A DNA stretch of 64,000 nt, taken from assembly GCA_020723285.1 (NCBI GenBank), contig DYJE01000024.1:1-64000 (forward strand). The letters are read 5' to 3'. Within the stretch, counting starts at the first letter, position 1. Each line of letters begins with the position of its first letter. Shown here piece after piece: positions 36,053-46,400 of this stretch. Source of the DNA: Desulforapulum autotrophicum (GTDB taxonomy: Bacteria; Desulfobacterota; Desulfobacteria; Desulfobacterales; Desulfolunaceae). The notes under the pieces are model-generated. The model did not search any database. It saw only the letters and a program-made list of their open reading frames with translations, and had not been told where the DNA came from. Both the position numbers and the translations under genes were made by a program.

Positions 36053-37414
36053 ATGGACATTATGGACCAACAGTATCGACTCCAGAAATCTGACAATGAA
36101 GAACCGGATGACCTGCCGGACATGGATGACGGCATGAACTCCTGCTGCCTGGGTGATCTCGTGGTCATCGTCAACACCCGGGGGGCCATAGCCATGGCCA
36201 GGGGCGACTATCCGGCACGTTACGGTCTTTACGGTGAAATAAGAACCCGTGAATTCGCCTTTCACTTCAATCCCACCGGCGAGATCCGCTACATTCGGGG
36301 CCTGACCCGGTCCTGGCCCCACCCTTGGGAATGGCTGAAACGGACCTGGGGCAACGACTGGGTTTATTACACTGTGGGACTGAACGCGGGTATGGGGCGG
36401 GTGTCGGACTGGGTGGGCGAAAGCTATATTCCCTGTCTGTCCTATGAGAGCAACGCCATCCGGGAAGGAACGCCCTACTCCGATCCCGGAACGGCGGCCG
36501 GATTTTCCGCCTGGTCCCAGGTGTACGGAACGCTGTGCTGCACCAGCCTTGACGGTCTTTCCGAAGATATCCGGGAATTCGTGAACCGTGTGATCGAAAC
36601 CAACAACGACAGCACCCTCATCGCCCAGGCCGAAAAACTTCACAGCATCTTCGGAAGCCGGATCTCCGTCCTTCCGCCGGACACGCGCCATGTGGATTAC
36701 GAAGTGATTCCCGTCAACATCGCCGACGGCTGCCTTTACCGCTGCACCTTCTGCAGCGTCAAATCAGGCATGCATTTCAGGCCCAGGACCGAAACCGACA
36801 TTCTTAAGCAGATTGACAGCCTGAAATCCTTTTTCGGAATCAACACCGGCAATTTCAACGCGGTGTTCATCGGCAATCACGACGCGCTGGCCGCCGGGAT
36901 CTCCCTTTTGAATTTCGCCGCGTTAAAATCCTTCGACGCTTTTGGATTCGGTCAGGCCCACAAAGGCGTCCCCCACATGTTCCTCTTTGGAAGCGCCGGT
37001 TCATTTCTGAAATCGGACAGCCGGGTGTTTGAAACCCTCGCCCGCCTGCCCTACAAAACCTTCATCAACCTGGGCCTGGAATCATACGACGGCCCCACGC
37101 TGAAAAAACTGGGCAAACCCATCGATAAAACCATGGTCAAGGATTCGCTCCAAAAAATGATGGACATCAACCGGTCATACCCGAACCTTGAAATCTCCGC
37201 GAATTTTCTTCTGGGAACCACCTTTTCATCGGAACACCACACATCCCTTGTATCCCTTCTGGGCGATATCCCCAAAGATCCGTCAAACAAGGGCTGCATC
37301 TACCTCTCCCCTCTGATCGAAACCGTTCACCGGGACAAGGTCCTGCCCATGTTTTACGACATCAAAAACCGGTGCGGGATTCCCGTTTACATTTATCTAA
37401 TTCAGAGGCTTTAG
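36053..37414 (+). CDS. Radical SAM protein with unrecognised N-terminal domain
   Basis: A 453-residue protein. The C-terminal half (about 215-450) is a radical S-adenosylmethionine domain with the cluster motif C-x3-C-x2-C in DGCLYRCTFCSV, followed by a TIM-barrel-like pattern (NLGLESYDGPTLKKLGKPID resembles the motif where radical SAM enzymes contact SAM). The N-terminal ~210 residues (for example DYPARYGLYGEIRTREFAFHFNPTGEIRYIRGL, then HPWEWLKRTWGNDWVYYTVG) fit no family known to me and are rich in Trp and Tyr. Substrate unknown. The ribosome binding site is weak, but no earlier start exists in frame. It stands alone. Confidence 0.75.
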   Translation: MDIMDQQYRLQKSDNEEPDDLPDMDDGMNSCCLGDLVVIVNTRGAIAMARGDYPARYGLYGEIRTREFAFHFNPTGEIRYIRGLTRSWPHPWEWLKRTWGNDWVYYTVGLNAGMGRVSDWVGESYIPCLSYESNAIREGTPYSDPGTAAGFSAWSQVYGTLCCTSLDGLSEDIREFVNRVIETNNDSTLIAQAEKLHSIFGSRISVLPPDTRHVDYEVIPVNIADGCLYRCTFCSVKSGMHFRPRTETDILKQIDSLKSFFGINTGNFNAVFIGNHDALAAGISLLNFAALKSFDAFGFGQAHKGVPHMFLFGSAGSFLKSDSRVFETLARLPYKTFINLGLESYDGPTLKKLGKPIDKTMVKDSLQKMMDINRSYPNLEISANFLLGTTFSSEHHTSLVSLLGDIPKDPSNKGCIYLSPLIETVHRDKVLPMFYDIKNRCGIPVYIYLIQRL

Positions 37415-37483
37415 AACCATCCGGCTCCGGCGTGCTGCCAGGATACGATAAGTTAAAATAGCTAAAACGTCACCCAGGAACCT

Positions 37484-37855
37484 TTAGTTCCTTGAACTTG
37501 AATAAGATGCGCCCAATTCCGTTGCCACTTTATGAAGACGCTGATCATAGGTCCAAAAAGCTAAATTACCTTTAATTGCAGACGCTAATAAATGTATGTC
37601 AACATATCCGAGACCACGTCCCATTAGTGAATGATTTTCAATAAATTCCAAGATTTATGTAGCATCAACAACAGATGTCGAAGGTAATGCTTGTATAAGC
37701 TCAAGAATTTCTGATCTATTTCCCAAGTTGCCACATGCCAATTCACCGACAATATATGGGTGGCATGCCACAAATCCAATATTCAGATGAGAGATAAGTT
37801 CTGCATCAGATTCTCTAAAGTGTTTTATCCAAACATTTGTATCTGCAAGAATCAT
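37484..37855 (-). pseudogene. vapC: VapC-type PIN toxin, broken by one ochre codon
   Basis: Minus-strand frame of 123 codons from ATG 37855 to TAA 37484-37486, with one internal TAA at codon 67 (37655-37657). The first 66 residues (MILADTNVWIKHFRESD...) have the first PIN Asp and the conserved Glu of YIVGELACG. After the stop the frame continues with ILEFIENHSLMGRGLGYVDIHLL, ASAIKGNLAFWTYDQRLHKVA and TELGASY, the rest of a normal VapC, including the Asp of GYVDIHLLAS and WTYDQRL. One substitution (for example CAA or GAA to TAA) accounts for the break. Start overlaps in the usual way with vapB. The domain is split between catalytic residues, so the toxin should be inactive. Confidence 0.85.
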
Positions 37856-37858
37856 TTA

Positions 37859-38050
37859 TTACTCCGATCTTCGGCGGTGTGGCATCTTAATTTCTTTCTC
37901 CGTTCCGCCAAGTACCGCCAAACGCTTACTGCTCTCAAGGCTAATTAGTGTTTCAAGCCCCATACGCACAAGTGCTGTCTTTTCGTTTATGCCTGTAAGT
38001 TTTGATGCTCTTTCGACAAGGGAGTCTTCAATATTTAACGTTGTACGCAT
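37859..38050 (-). CDS. vapB: VapB-type antitoxin (ribbon-helix-helix)
   Basis: A 63-residue antitoxin. MRTTLNIEDSLVERASKLTGINEKTALVRMGLETL is the classic VapB/DUF2191 ribbon-helix-helix opening. It would dimerise, bind the operator and hold the toxin with its C-terminal tail. GAGGATGG lies just upstream of the start. The upstream DNA (38051-38110) carries ATGCATA motifs repeated around TATAAT-like elements, likely promoter and operator. The antitoxin frame is intact although its partner toxin is broken at codon 67. Confidence 0.88.
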   Translation of the reverse strand: MRTTLNIEDSLVERASKLTGINEKTALVRMGLETLISLESSKRLAVLGGTEKEIKMPHRRRSE

Positions 38051-38157
38051 TTATCCATCCTCATTATATGCATTAATTATACATATCAATATGCATCAAA
38101 TCCAAAAACTTATCAAGAAAACCATGGTTATTATTCATCCAAACAACTCACCGGCCA

Positions 38158-41100
38158 TCAGGACCCGGCCATGTCAAGAGCGGCTCTGACCTTGATCGCC
38201 AGGGTTTCACGGTTAAACGGTTTTTCGATAAACATGATCCCCTCGTCGAGAATGCCGTGAGGTGCTATGTGTTCCGCCGTATAACCGGACATGTACAAGC
38301 ATCTGACCATAGGATGGAACGCCTTGATTTTTTCTGCCAGATCCCGCCCGTTCATATCCGGCATGATCACGTCGGTGATCAGCAGATCGATGTCGCCTTG
38401 AAATTTTCTTGCAATCACTGCCGCATCAAGGGGATTTCCGGAAGGAATCACACGATAACCCTGCTGTTCGAGCATTCTTTGAGTCACTTTGAGAATGGAT
38501 GCCTCATCCTCGACAAGCAGAATGGTTTCCCCACCGTCCTGCACGTTTATGTTTAGTCCACGGTCATCCACACCGGTTGTCCCAGGTATGAGTTTCGGGA
38601 TATAAATCGTAAACAATGTGCCTTCCCCAGGTTCACTTTCAACTTTGACAAAGCCGTTGTTCTGCCTGACGATTCCATACACCGTGGCCAGGCCGAGACC
38701 TGTTCCCTCGCCCACCTTTTTAGTCGTGAAGTAGGGTTCAAAAATCTTTCCAAGTGTTTCCCCATCCATGCCGCACCCATCGTCACGCACGGATAGAACC
38801 GCGTATTCTCCGGGCTCCATTTCCAGCAGATCGTCACAGTCAGCTTCACTGACCACCGTGTTGTATGTCGCGATGGTGATATGGCCCAGGTTTGAGATTG
38901 CAGACCTTGCATTCACACAGAGGTTGGCCAGGAGCTGGTCAATCTGACCGGGATCCATTTTGATCGGCCACAATTCTTTCCCCGGAATCCACTCCAGCTC
39001 AACGTTTTCCCCGATGAGCCGATTCAACATTCTCAGCATTCCCTCAACGGCCGTGTTTAAATCAATTACCCTGGGGGCCACGGTCTGTTTCCGAGCAAAA
39101 GCCAGCAGCTGACGGGTCACGTCCGCCGACCTCTGGGCGGCTTTGAATATCTCCATCAGATCGTCATAGATCGGATCGGTTTCATTGACGCGTTCAAGGG
39201 ACAGTTCCGTAAAACCCAGAATCACGTTTAACATGTTATTGAAATCATGGGCCACACCACCGGCGAGACGTCCCACGGATTCCATTTTCTGGGATTGGTT
39301 CAGCTTTTCCTGCAATTGTTCACGTTCTTCCTCCGCCTGCTTCAGCCCGGTCACATCTTCGGAAAAAATGATGATGCCGCCAATATCGCCATTGGGATCG
39401 GTCCATGGCCGGGATTCCCAGTTCACCCATTGAACAGATCCATCAAGCCGTTCAAACCGCTCGAATTTTCCTGAAAGAATCTCTCCGTTCAGGGACCGTC
39501 GGTGAATATCCTTCAGAGGTTCGGGAAGTTCAGGAAAAATGTCGTAATGCGACATCCCGACGATATCCCGGTTTCCGAGATTGTAATCGTCCATCCAGCG
39601 ATGACTGCAACTCACATATCGCATGTCCCGGTCGAACATGGCAATCGAGACCGGTGCATTCTCGATGAAAAGAGTCAGTCGCTGTTCATTTGTCTTGAGA
39701 GCAAGTTCTGCATTTTTGCGTTCAGAGATATCCTCGACAGTCCCCACAAAATTCACGGCTCTGCGATGATTGCCTTCCCCTTCAAATGTGGCGATGCCGT
39801 GCGCCTCGATCCATCTGAGTTCGCCGTCAGGGCGGATGATGCGGTACGTCACCATGAACGGGGCTGGAGAAGACGGCTCCAAAGCCGCCTCGACCTTTTT
39901 CCAGAGTTCCGGCAAATCGTCCTGATGAATGATTCGCTGAAGAATCTCGTCATTGGGTTTTATGTAACCGCTGACCCCTAAAATGGTTTTGTATCTTTCA
40001 TCCCATTCGGCCATGCGTGTCACCGGATCGTACTGCCACCAGCCCATCCGTGCCGCGTCCAATGCAAGCTGACGCTGTTCAGACAAGGCTTTCAGTTCTT
40101 CTTCGGCCTTTTTCCTCGCTGTGATATCCTGGGCCGCACCCCAGATCCCCACGATTTTTCCCGATGGATCTTTTGAGGCCTCACCCCTCACCCACATCCA
40201 GCCGTTTGTCCCGTCGTCTTTCAACGTTTCCAGCTCAAGCTCATAGGGTTCACCTGTATCGATGGTTCGCGAAAGTGATACGGACAAGACATCCCAGCTT
40301 TTCGGGGTGAACAGTTTCATATGCTCAGTATAGGGTGGCGGCGGAAGTGAAGGATCGAATCCGTACATTTTATACAGCTCTTCCGTCCAGAAAACCTCGT
40401 TGGTTTGAATATCCAGCCTCCAGCTTCCAAGCCTCGCGATTTTCTGGGATTCCCTGAGATCTTTTTCATTTTTCTCAAGGAGGTCTTCACTGCGTTTCCT
40501 CTCGGTTATGTCTGTTCCCACCGCAAGAATTTCAATGACCTGCCCATCGTCGCCCAGAATCGGCTTGTTTGTCCACGTCATCCAGACTCTGCGTCCATCC
40601 CGGCAGATATTTTCATTGATTGAATTTATGTAACAATCCGGGCGCAAGACGATATCATTGGCCAGACTTCTCAGATCACGGCCCAGGGAATCCAGATCAG
40701 GCACCAGAATCCCCACATTTTTCCCGATCACATCTTCATGCCGGTAACCGAAAAAATTTTGGGCGTATTCGTTGAAAAAACTGAGGGTTCCATCGGCTTT
40801 CCATCGGATGATGGCGCTGTTGGCGTTCTGGACCAGTTCGCGGTAACGTTTTTCGCTCTCTTCAAGACCATTAAGAACCTGGGTCAGCTCGTCGGATTTG
40901 GTTCGAAGCTCTTCGTTGACGGTGTTCAGCTCCTCGTTGCTGGCCTCAAGCTCCTCGTTGCTTGTACCCAGCTCCTCGATGGACGCCCGAAGCTCCTCGT
41001 TGGAGGACTGAAGTTCTTCGTTGAGCGCCTGTAATTCTTCGCTTTTGGTCTCAAGCTCCTCGATCATGTCCTGAACATATTCCCGGGTCGACGCCAGTTC

Positions 41101-43116
41101 ATGTTCCAGTTCGTCGATCCTCTGGGTTGGCCGGTCCTGGGATTTACAGGCGGGTCGCTCTTTCCTGCCGACCTCGGCTTCATTTACCCGTTCAAATATG
41201 ATGAGAAACTGTGGATCGGGGGTCATTCCCGCAGGTCCCACCCGAATCCGCACCAGCCTTGACATATCCGCATCAACAAGCCGAATATCCATTCCCAGAA
41301 CGGTTCTGTTTTCCTTTTTTGAACGGTTTAAAAGAGTCTGCAAGGCAAATCGGATTTCATGGCGCGCCATACTTATCGCGTTAAGATTTTCCTTGACAAT
41401 GCCTTCAGGAAATTTCAGATACGCATTCACATCACCACGCACATAGATAATGTTCCCCTGTTCGTCCGTGAGAATGGCACTGCATTCCAGCACGTTCAGC
41501 AACGTGCTTGCAAACTCGCGTTCTTTAAAAATTTCTTTCTTATCAAGCTTCACCGTCGATGCGGGTGCACGGTGCATGTGAACCGCAGGCCTGCTGTTAA
41601 ACAACTGAGGAATTTGGGCGGACGGAGACTCTTTACGTTTGTAGATTTTCCATTTGCTGTCCACCGGTACAAACAGATCCGGCTTCTTGTTCACGGATTC
41701 GGATTTACCCAGAAAAAGAGTGCCGCCTGAATCAATGCAGAAATGAAACAGGGTCAGGAGTCTTTTCTGAAGATCACTGTCCAGATAGATGAGAAGGTTT
41801 CTGCAACTGATCAGATCCATGTGCAAAAACGGCGTATCTTTGAGAACATCCTGACGAGCCAGGATCACCATGTCCCTCACATCCCTCCGGATGGACACCA
41901 TGCGATCCGCCGGGATGAAATACTTCTCGAAACGTTTCATGTGGGGCGTCATCAGCATGGCCGCCGGATAAACCCCTTTTCGCGCCCTCTGGATCGAATC
42001 GTCATCGATATCCGTGGCAAAAATATGTATCCTGTATCTGGTCACCTCACTTCCCAGAATATCGGAGATCAGCATGGCAATGGAATACGCCTCCTCCCCC
42101 GTGGAGCAGGCTGGAACCCAGACACGAAAGGTATCTCCGGGTTTTTTGGTTTTGAACCTGCCCTGAAGTTCTTTGGAAAGAACGTCAAAGGCCTCCCTGT
42201 CCCTGAAAAAACCGGTGACCGATATCAGGAAATCCTTGAAAAGAACATCCAGCTCCGAAGGATGTTCTTGAATATACCCCAGATAGTCGTCAAGGGAATT
42301 CAAACGGTGGAACATCGCCCGACGGCTGATCCGCCTGAGGATGGTGCCGAGTTTGTACCCGGACATATCCACCTGCTGCCGTTTTTCAAGCATATCGAGG
42401 ATTTCATGAATAATATCTTTATTCGAACCTCCGGCGTATTCTTTTTCAAAGGCAGTCAGACAGTTTCTGACCGACTCGAGAACCGGGCCTATATTTTCAG
42501 GCATGAGAACCAGATCAATGTGTTCCGTATCCATGGTATCATGCGGTTGGTCATGATCATGGGAGCTATCTGAATCCTGGGCAATGGTGAGTCCGTCGTG
42601 AGATTTTATGGCGCGGATACCAAAAGTTCCGTCTCCCCCCGTTCCTGAAAGAAGGATACCCACAGCCTGGGGGCCTTTGTTTTCAGCAAGCGATGAAAAA
42701 AAATAGTCGATGGAGGGTTTCGGGCCGAAAAACGAGGGTTCGGAAAGTTTGAAGTTCCCCTGGATGATCGAGGCATCCTTGTCATCCGGCGTGATGTATA
42801 GCGTGTCCGGCCTGATCTCGCTTCCGTCCTGAACGATTTCTACCCTTAGGCCGGTATGTTCGTCAATCAGACTTGCCATGATTCCCGGATGTTCGGTAGC
42901 ATGATGCATGACAATGACATACGCCATCATCCTCTGAGCTGGGAGCCCCGGGAGCATTTTCTTTAGGTCTTCAAGACCTGCTGACGATGCTCCTATGCCG
43001 ACAATGATCAGCGGATCTTCACCGTGTGCGTTAATCGGGTTTTGATGTCCTTCATGAATCAGGTTACGGTCAGTCCGGGAAACCGGCCCGTCGGGGAATT
43101 CCTTGTCATCGGTCAT
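38158..43116 (-). CDS. CheB-CheR-PAS hybrid histidine kinase fusion
   Basis: A 1652-residue cytoplasmic protein without transmembrane segments. Order: CheB-like methylesterase (~35-225; GIGASSAGL with the nucleophile Ser, HHATEHPG, LSGTGGDGT), CheR-like methyltransferase (~250-510), a long coiled coil of EEL repeats (~660-760), about four PAS domains (~770-1265), kinase core with His1290 in GGVAHDFNNMLN, ATPase domain (GTGLGLATVYG), and a C-terminal receiver with Asp1582 in TDVIMPDMNG. It would link receptor-style methyl addition and removal to a phosphorelay; CheB-CheR-PAS fusions are known, but what is methylated is not. No cheA, cheW or receptor gene lies nearby. Confidence 0.9.
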   Translation of the reverse strand: MTDDKEFPDGPVSRTDRNLIHEGHQNPINAHGEDPLIIVGIGASSAGLEDLKKMLPGLPAQRMMAYVIVMHHATEHPGIMASLIDEHTGLRVEIVQDGSEIRPDTLYITPDDKDASIIQGNFKLSEPSFFGPKPSIDYFFSSLAENKGPQAVGILLSGTGGDGTFGIRAIKSHDGLTIAQDSDSSHDHDQPHDTMDTEHIDLVLMPENIGPVLESVRNCLTAFEKEYAGGSNKDIIHEILDMLEKRQQVDMSGYKLGTILRRISRRAMFHRLNSLDDYLGYIQEHPSELDVLFKDFLISVTGFFRDREAFDVLSKELQGRFKTKKPGDTFRVWVPACSTGEEAYSIAMLISDILGSEVTRYRIHIFATDIDDDSIQRARKGVYPAAMLMTPHMKRFEKYFIPADRMVSIRRDVRDMVILARQDVLKDTPFLHMDLISCRNLLIYLDSDLQKRLLTLFHFCIDSGGTLFLGKSESVNKKPDLFVPVDSKWKIYKRKESPSAQIPQLFNSRPAVHMHRAPASTVKLDKKEIFKEREFASTLLNVLECSAILTDEQGNIIYVRGDVNAYLKFPEGIVKENLNAISMARHEIRFALQTLLNRSKKENRTVLGMDIRLVDADMSRLVRIRVGPAGMTPDPQFLIIFERVNEAEVGRKERPACKSQDRPTQRIDELEHELASTREYVQDMIEELETKSEELQALNEELQSSNEELRASIEELGTSNEELEASNEELNTVNEELRTKSDELTQVLNGLEESEKRYRELVQNANSAIIRWKADGTLSFFNEYAQNFFGYRHEDVIGKNVGILVPDLDSLGRDLRSLANDIVLRPDCYINSINENICRDGRRVWMTWTNKPILGDDGQVIEILAVGTDITERKRSEDLLEKNEKDLRESQKIARLGSWRLDIQTNEVFWTEELYKMYGFDPSLPPPPYTEHMKLFTPKSWDVLSVSLSRTIDTGEPYELELETLKDDGTNGWMWVRGEASKDPSGKIVGIWGAAQDITARKKAEEELKALSEQRQLALDAARMGWWQYDPVTRMAEWDERYKTILGVSGYIKPNDEILQRIIHQDDLPELWKKVEAALEPSSPAPFMVTYRIIRPDGELRWIEAHGIATFEGEGNHRRAVNFVGTVEDISERKNAELALKTNEQRLTLFIENAPVSIAMFDRDMRYVSCSHRWMDDYNLGNRDIVGMSHYDIFPELPEPLKDIHRRSLNGEILSGKFERFERLDGSVQWVNWESRPWTDPNGDIGGIIIFSEDVTGLKQAEEEREQLQEKLNQSQKMESVGRLAGGVAHDFNNMLNVILGFTELSLERVNETDPIYDDLMEIFKAAQRSADVTRQLLAFARKQTVAPRVIDLNTAVEGMLRMLNRLIGENVELEWIPGKELWPIKMDPGQIDQLLANLCVNARSAISNLGHITIATYNTVVSEADCDDLLEMEPGEYAVLSVRDDGCGMDGETLGKIFEPYFTTKKVGEGTGLGLATVYGIVRQNNGFVKVESEPGEGTLFTIYIPKLIPGTTGVDDRGLNINVQDGGETILLVEDEASILKVTQRMLEQQGYRVIPSGNPLDAAVIARKFQGDIDLLITDVIMPDMNGRDLAEKIKAFHPMVRCLYMSGYTAEHIAPHGILDEGIMFIEKPFNRETLAIKVRAALDMAGS

Positions 43117-43311
43117 GATTTCAACCTTGATTAATGAGATAATTCAATCAGCAATTCTAAGACTTGAACACACAATGATTCTAACGGCTTCAGATATGAA
43201 GGCCAGTCTATTATTATTATATCCAAAAGACAATGCGAAAATGCCTATCGCGGAAACGGTTTTGTTCCATTCAAAATTGACCAATGACACAGAATAAACG
43301 ACCGATTATTT

Positions 43312-43370
43312 AAAGGATCGGGCCATTGTCGGGTTTTGGAACCCGACCTACGAGAGCCTGACGCACTCCG
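43312..43370. repeat. Short dispersed repeat, member B
   Basis: TTGTCGGGTTTTGGAACCCGACCTACGA with an imperfect stem (GTCGGGTT/AACCCGAC) followed by GAGCCTGACGCACTCCG, which is shared with member A at 208-270. It lies in the 316-base gene-free stretch between the CheB-CheR kinase start (43116) and the dnaE stop (43433). The rest of that stretch, AT-rich near 43130-43300, probably holds the kinase promoter. Confidence 0.65.
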
Positions 43371-43432
43371 TTCAAAAATATATCGGGAATAAGCAGGGCT
43401 CTCCGGCCCGCTGCGGATATCGGAGTCGGTAC

Positions 43433-46400
43433 TTATTTGACACGTTTGAGAAATGATTTCTTGCCGTTGTTTTTCTGTGCGAGCATGGCGGGTTTGCAGG
43501 CGGTGTCCACGGCGTTTCTGCCGAGAAGGGCCCGGAGTTCCCGGAGGAGTTCGGGGCAGACGTTGACACGGGATTTGTCCGGCAGTTCGATGTTCACTTC
43601 CGTTTTTCCGGGGACCACCATTTTGATAAACACTTTGCAGGAGCCGGGATAACGGGCGAGAATCTCTTTGACCAACGCCGGTTTGTCTTTATCTGAAGGA
43701 TCTGTGCCGAGAATGATCAGGAGGTTGGCGGTCCACTCCTCCTCGGCACGTTCCAGGGGCACGACTTTTTCAGCGAGAATGCTCAAGCCCTTTTCTTTGA
43801 CCTGGGCTTCGCCTTCCACGATCAGGGCCGCATCTTCCATGAAAAGGTCGCCGTCGGTTTCATAGACCGAGGGAAAAACCACCACTTCCACGGCACCGTA
43901 CATGTCTTCGAGGGTCACAAAGGCCATCTGGTCGTTTTTCTTGGTCCGGATGACTTTTTTGGCGGTGACGATGCCGCCGAACCGCACAGCCCGGTTGGCC
44001 GTGATCTCCTGGACGGTCATGCCGTTCACATCGGAGAATTTTTCAAGAAGGGCCGAGTAACGGTCCAGGGGATGGCCTGAAATGTAAAAACCCAGGGATT
44101 CCTTTTCCAGACTGAGTCTGTATTTGTCGTCCCATTCCTCCATGGACGGAAGGCTGGGGGCGTTGATGGACGTGCCTCCGCCTTCCATTTCACCGAACAG
44201 GCTCATCTGACGGTCGTTTTTTTCCTTCTGGACACGCTGTCCATGTTCCAGGGCGTCTTCCACGGCTGTCATCATCTGGTTCCGGTTGTGTCCGGTGGAG
44301 TCGAAGGCCCCGCATTTGATCAGGGCCTCGATAACCCGTTTGTTCACTTTACGAAGATCCACCTGCTCGCAGAAGTCGAAAATCGACGTGAAGCGTCCGT
44401 GGGCTTTGCGCACCTCGATGATGGAGTCGATGGCCGCCTCACCCACATTTTTCACCGCCACCAGGCCGAAACGGATCTGGCCGCTCACCACGGAAAAGGC
44501 CTTGCTGCTTTCGTTGACGTCCGGCGGAAGCACCTTGATGTCGTGGCTTTTGCATTCGGCGATGAACTTCACCACCCCGTCCACCGAATCCATTTCACTG
44601 GTCAGAAGGGCGGCCATGAATTCCACGGGGTAATGGGCCTTGAGGTACGCGGTCTGGAAACAGATCAGGGCGTAGGCCGCGCTGTGGGACTTGTTGAAAC
44701 CGTAGCCGCCGAAAGTTTCGATGAGGTCGAACAGCTCACCGGCCTTTTTTTCGTCATGGTTGTTGGCCACAGCCCCTTTCATGAAGAGGTCCCGGTGTTT
44801 GGCCATGTCTTCGGCCAGTTTCTTGCCCATGGCTTTTCGAAGACCGTCCGCGTCGGACATGGAATAACTGGCGATGACGCTGGCGATTCTCATGGCCTGT
44901 TCCTGATACAGAACAACGCCGTACGTTTCCTTCAGAATGTCTTCAAGCCCCGGAAGCAGGTATTCCACGGGCTCGCGGCCGTTTTTCCGGTTGACGTAGG
45001 CGTCGGCCATGCCGCTGTCCAGAGGTCCGGGCCGGTATAATGCCACAAGGGCCGTGATGTCGTTGAAACATTCGGGTTTCAGACGCACCAGAAGGTCTTT
45101 CATTCCCGAGCTTTCAAGCTGGAACACGCCGGTGGTGTCGCCGGAAGAAAGCAGTTTGAACGTTTCCGGGTCGTTGAAATCCACTTCAAGAAGGTTGGGC
45201 GGCTCCTTGCCCTGGTCCTTGATAAGGCGGAGGGCGTCGTCGATGACCGTGAGGTTCCGTAGTCCCAGAAAATCGAATTTCACCAGCCCGATTTTCTCCA
45301 CGCGCTTCATGTCGAACTGGGTCACGATTTCGCCGTTTTTACCTTTGTACAGCGGCAGGTATTCCACAAGTTTCGTGTCGCCCACCACAACCCCGGCGGC
45401 GTGAACCGAGGCGTGGCGTGTGAGGCCTTCCAGAACCTTGCAGATGGAGATCAGCTCCCTGTATTCCGGGCTTTCCGCCAGTGCCGCAAGTTCCGGCTCC
45501 TGTTCCAGGGCGTCCTTGAGCTTGATGTTGAGCACATCGGGCACCAGTTTGGCGATACGGTCCACTTCAGGCAAGGGGATTTCCAGGGCGCGCCCCACGT
45601 CACGGATCACGGCCTTGGTTTTCATGGTTCCGAAAGTGGTGATCTGGGATACGTAATCTCCGCCGCCGTAGCGTTCGGACACGTACTTGAACACTTTTTC
45701 ACGGCCGTTGATGCAGAAATCCACGTCGATATCCGGCATGCTGATACGTGCGGGGTTCAGGAACCGCTCAAAGATCAGCCCGTGTTCGATGGGATCCAGG
45801 TCCGTGATGTTCATGGAATAGGCCACCATGCTTCCGGCAGCAGACCCCCTGCCCGGTCCGATGGGAATGCCGTTTTCCTTGCCGTAGCGGATGAAGTCCG
45901 CGACGATGAGGAAGTAACCGGGAAACCCCATGTTGATGATGGTCTTGATTTCGTAGTCCAGACGGTCTTCGTAAACCTTCCGGTCAAGGTCCGGATGTTT
46001 GGAAAGAAGATACGCCATCCGTTTTTCAAAACCGGCCCGGGCCTGCTGTTCGAATATCTCTTCCGGTTTGTTGCCGGACCCGTCGTCGAACCTTGGGAAA
46101 TGGTAGGTCTTGAAATCGAATTCCACGTGGCAGCGGCTGGCGATGTCCACGGTGTTCGACAGGGATTCGGGATGCTTTGAGAACGCGGCGGCCATTTCTT
46201 CACGGGGCTTGAAATAAAGCTGGTCCGTGTTGAATTTGAACCGCTTGGGATCGTTGATGGTTCTTCCGGTCTGGACACAGAGAAGGATTTCATGGGCCCT
46301 GACATCCGCCTTGTCCAGGTAGTGACAGTCGTTGGTGGCCACCAGGGGGATGGACAGGCGCTTGGCCATGTCGTACAGGACATCGTTCACAAAATTCTGC

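Noticed and set aside
3543-37657. TAA recoding or programmed readthrough explaining both toxin stops
   Set aside because: Normal genes in the window end at TAA (for example ettA and azlD) and the group II intron remnants also carry unrelated stops, so ordinary decay is simpler.
41743-42573. 276-codon frame antisense to the CheB-CheR kinase
   Set aside because: Overlaps conserved CheB/CheR motifs on the other strand and has no recognisable domain or start signal.
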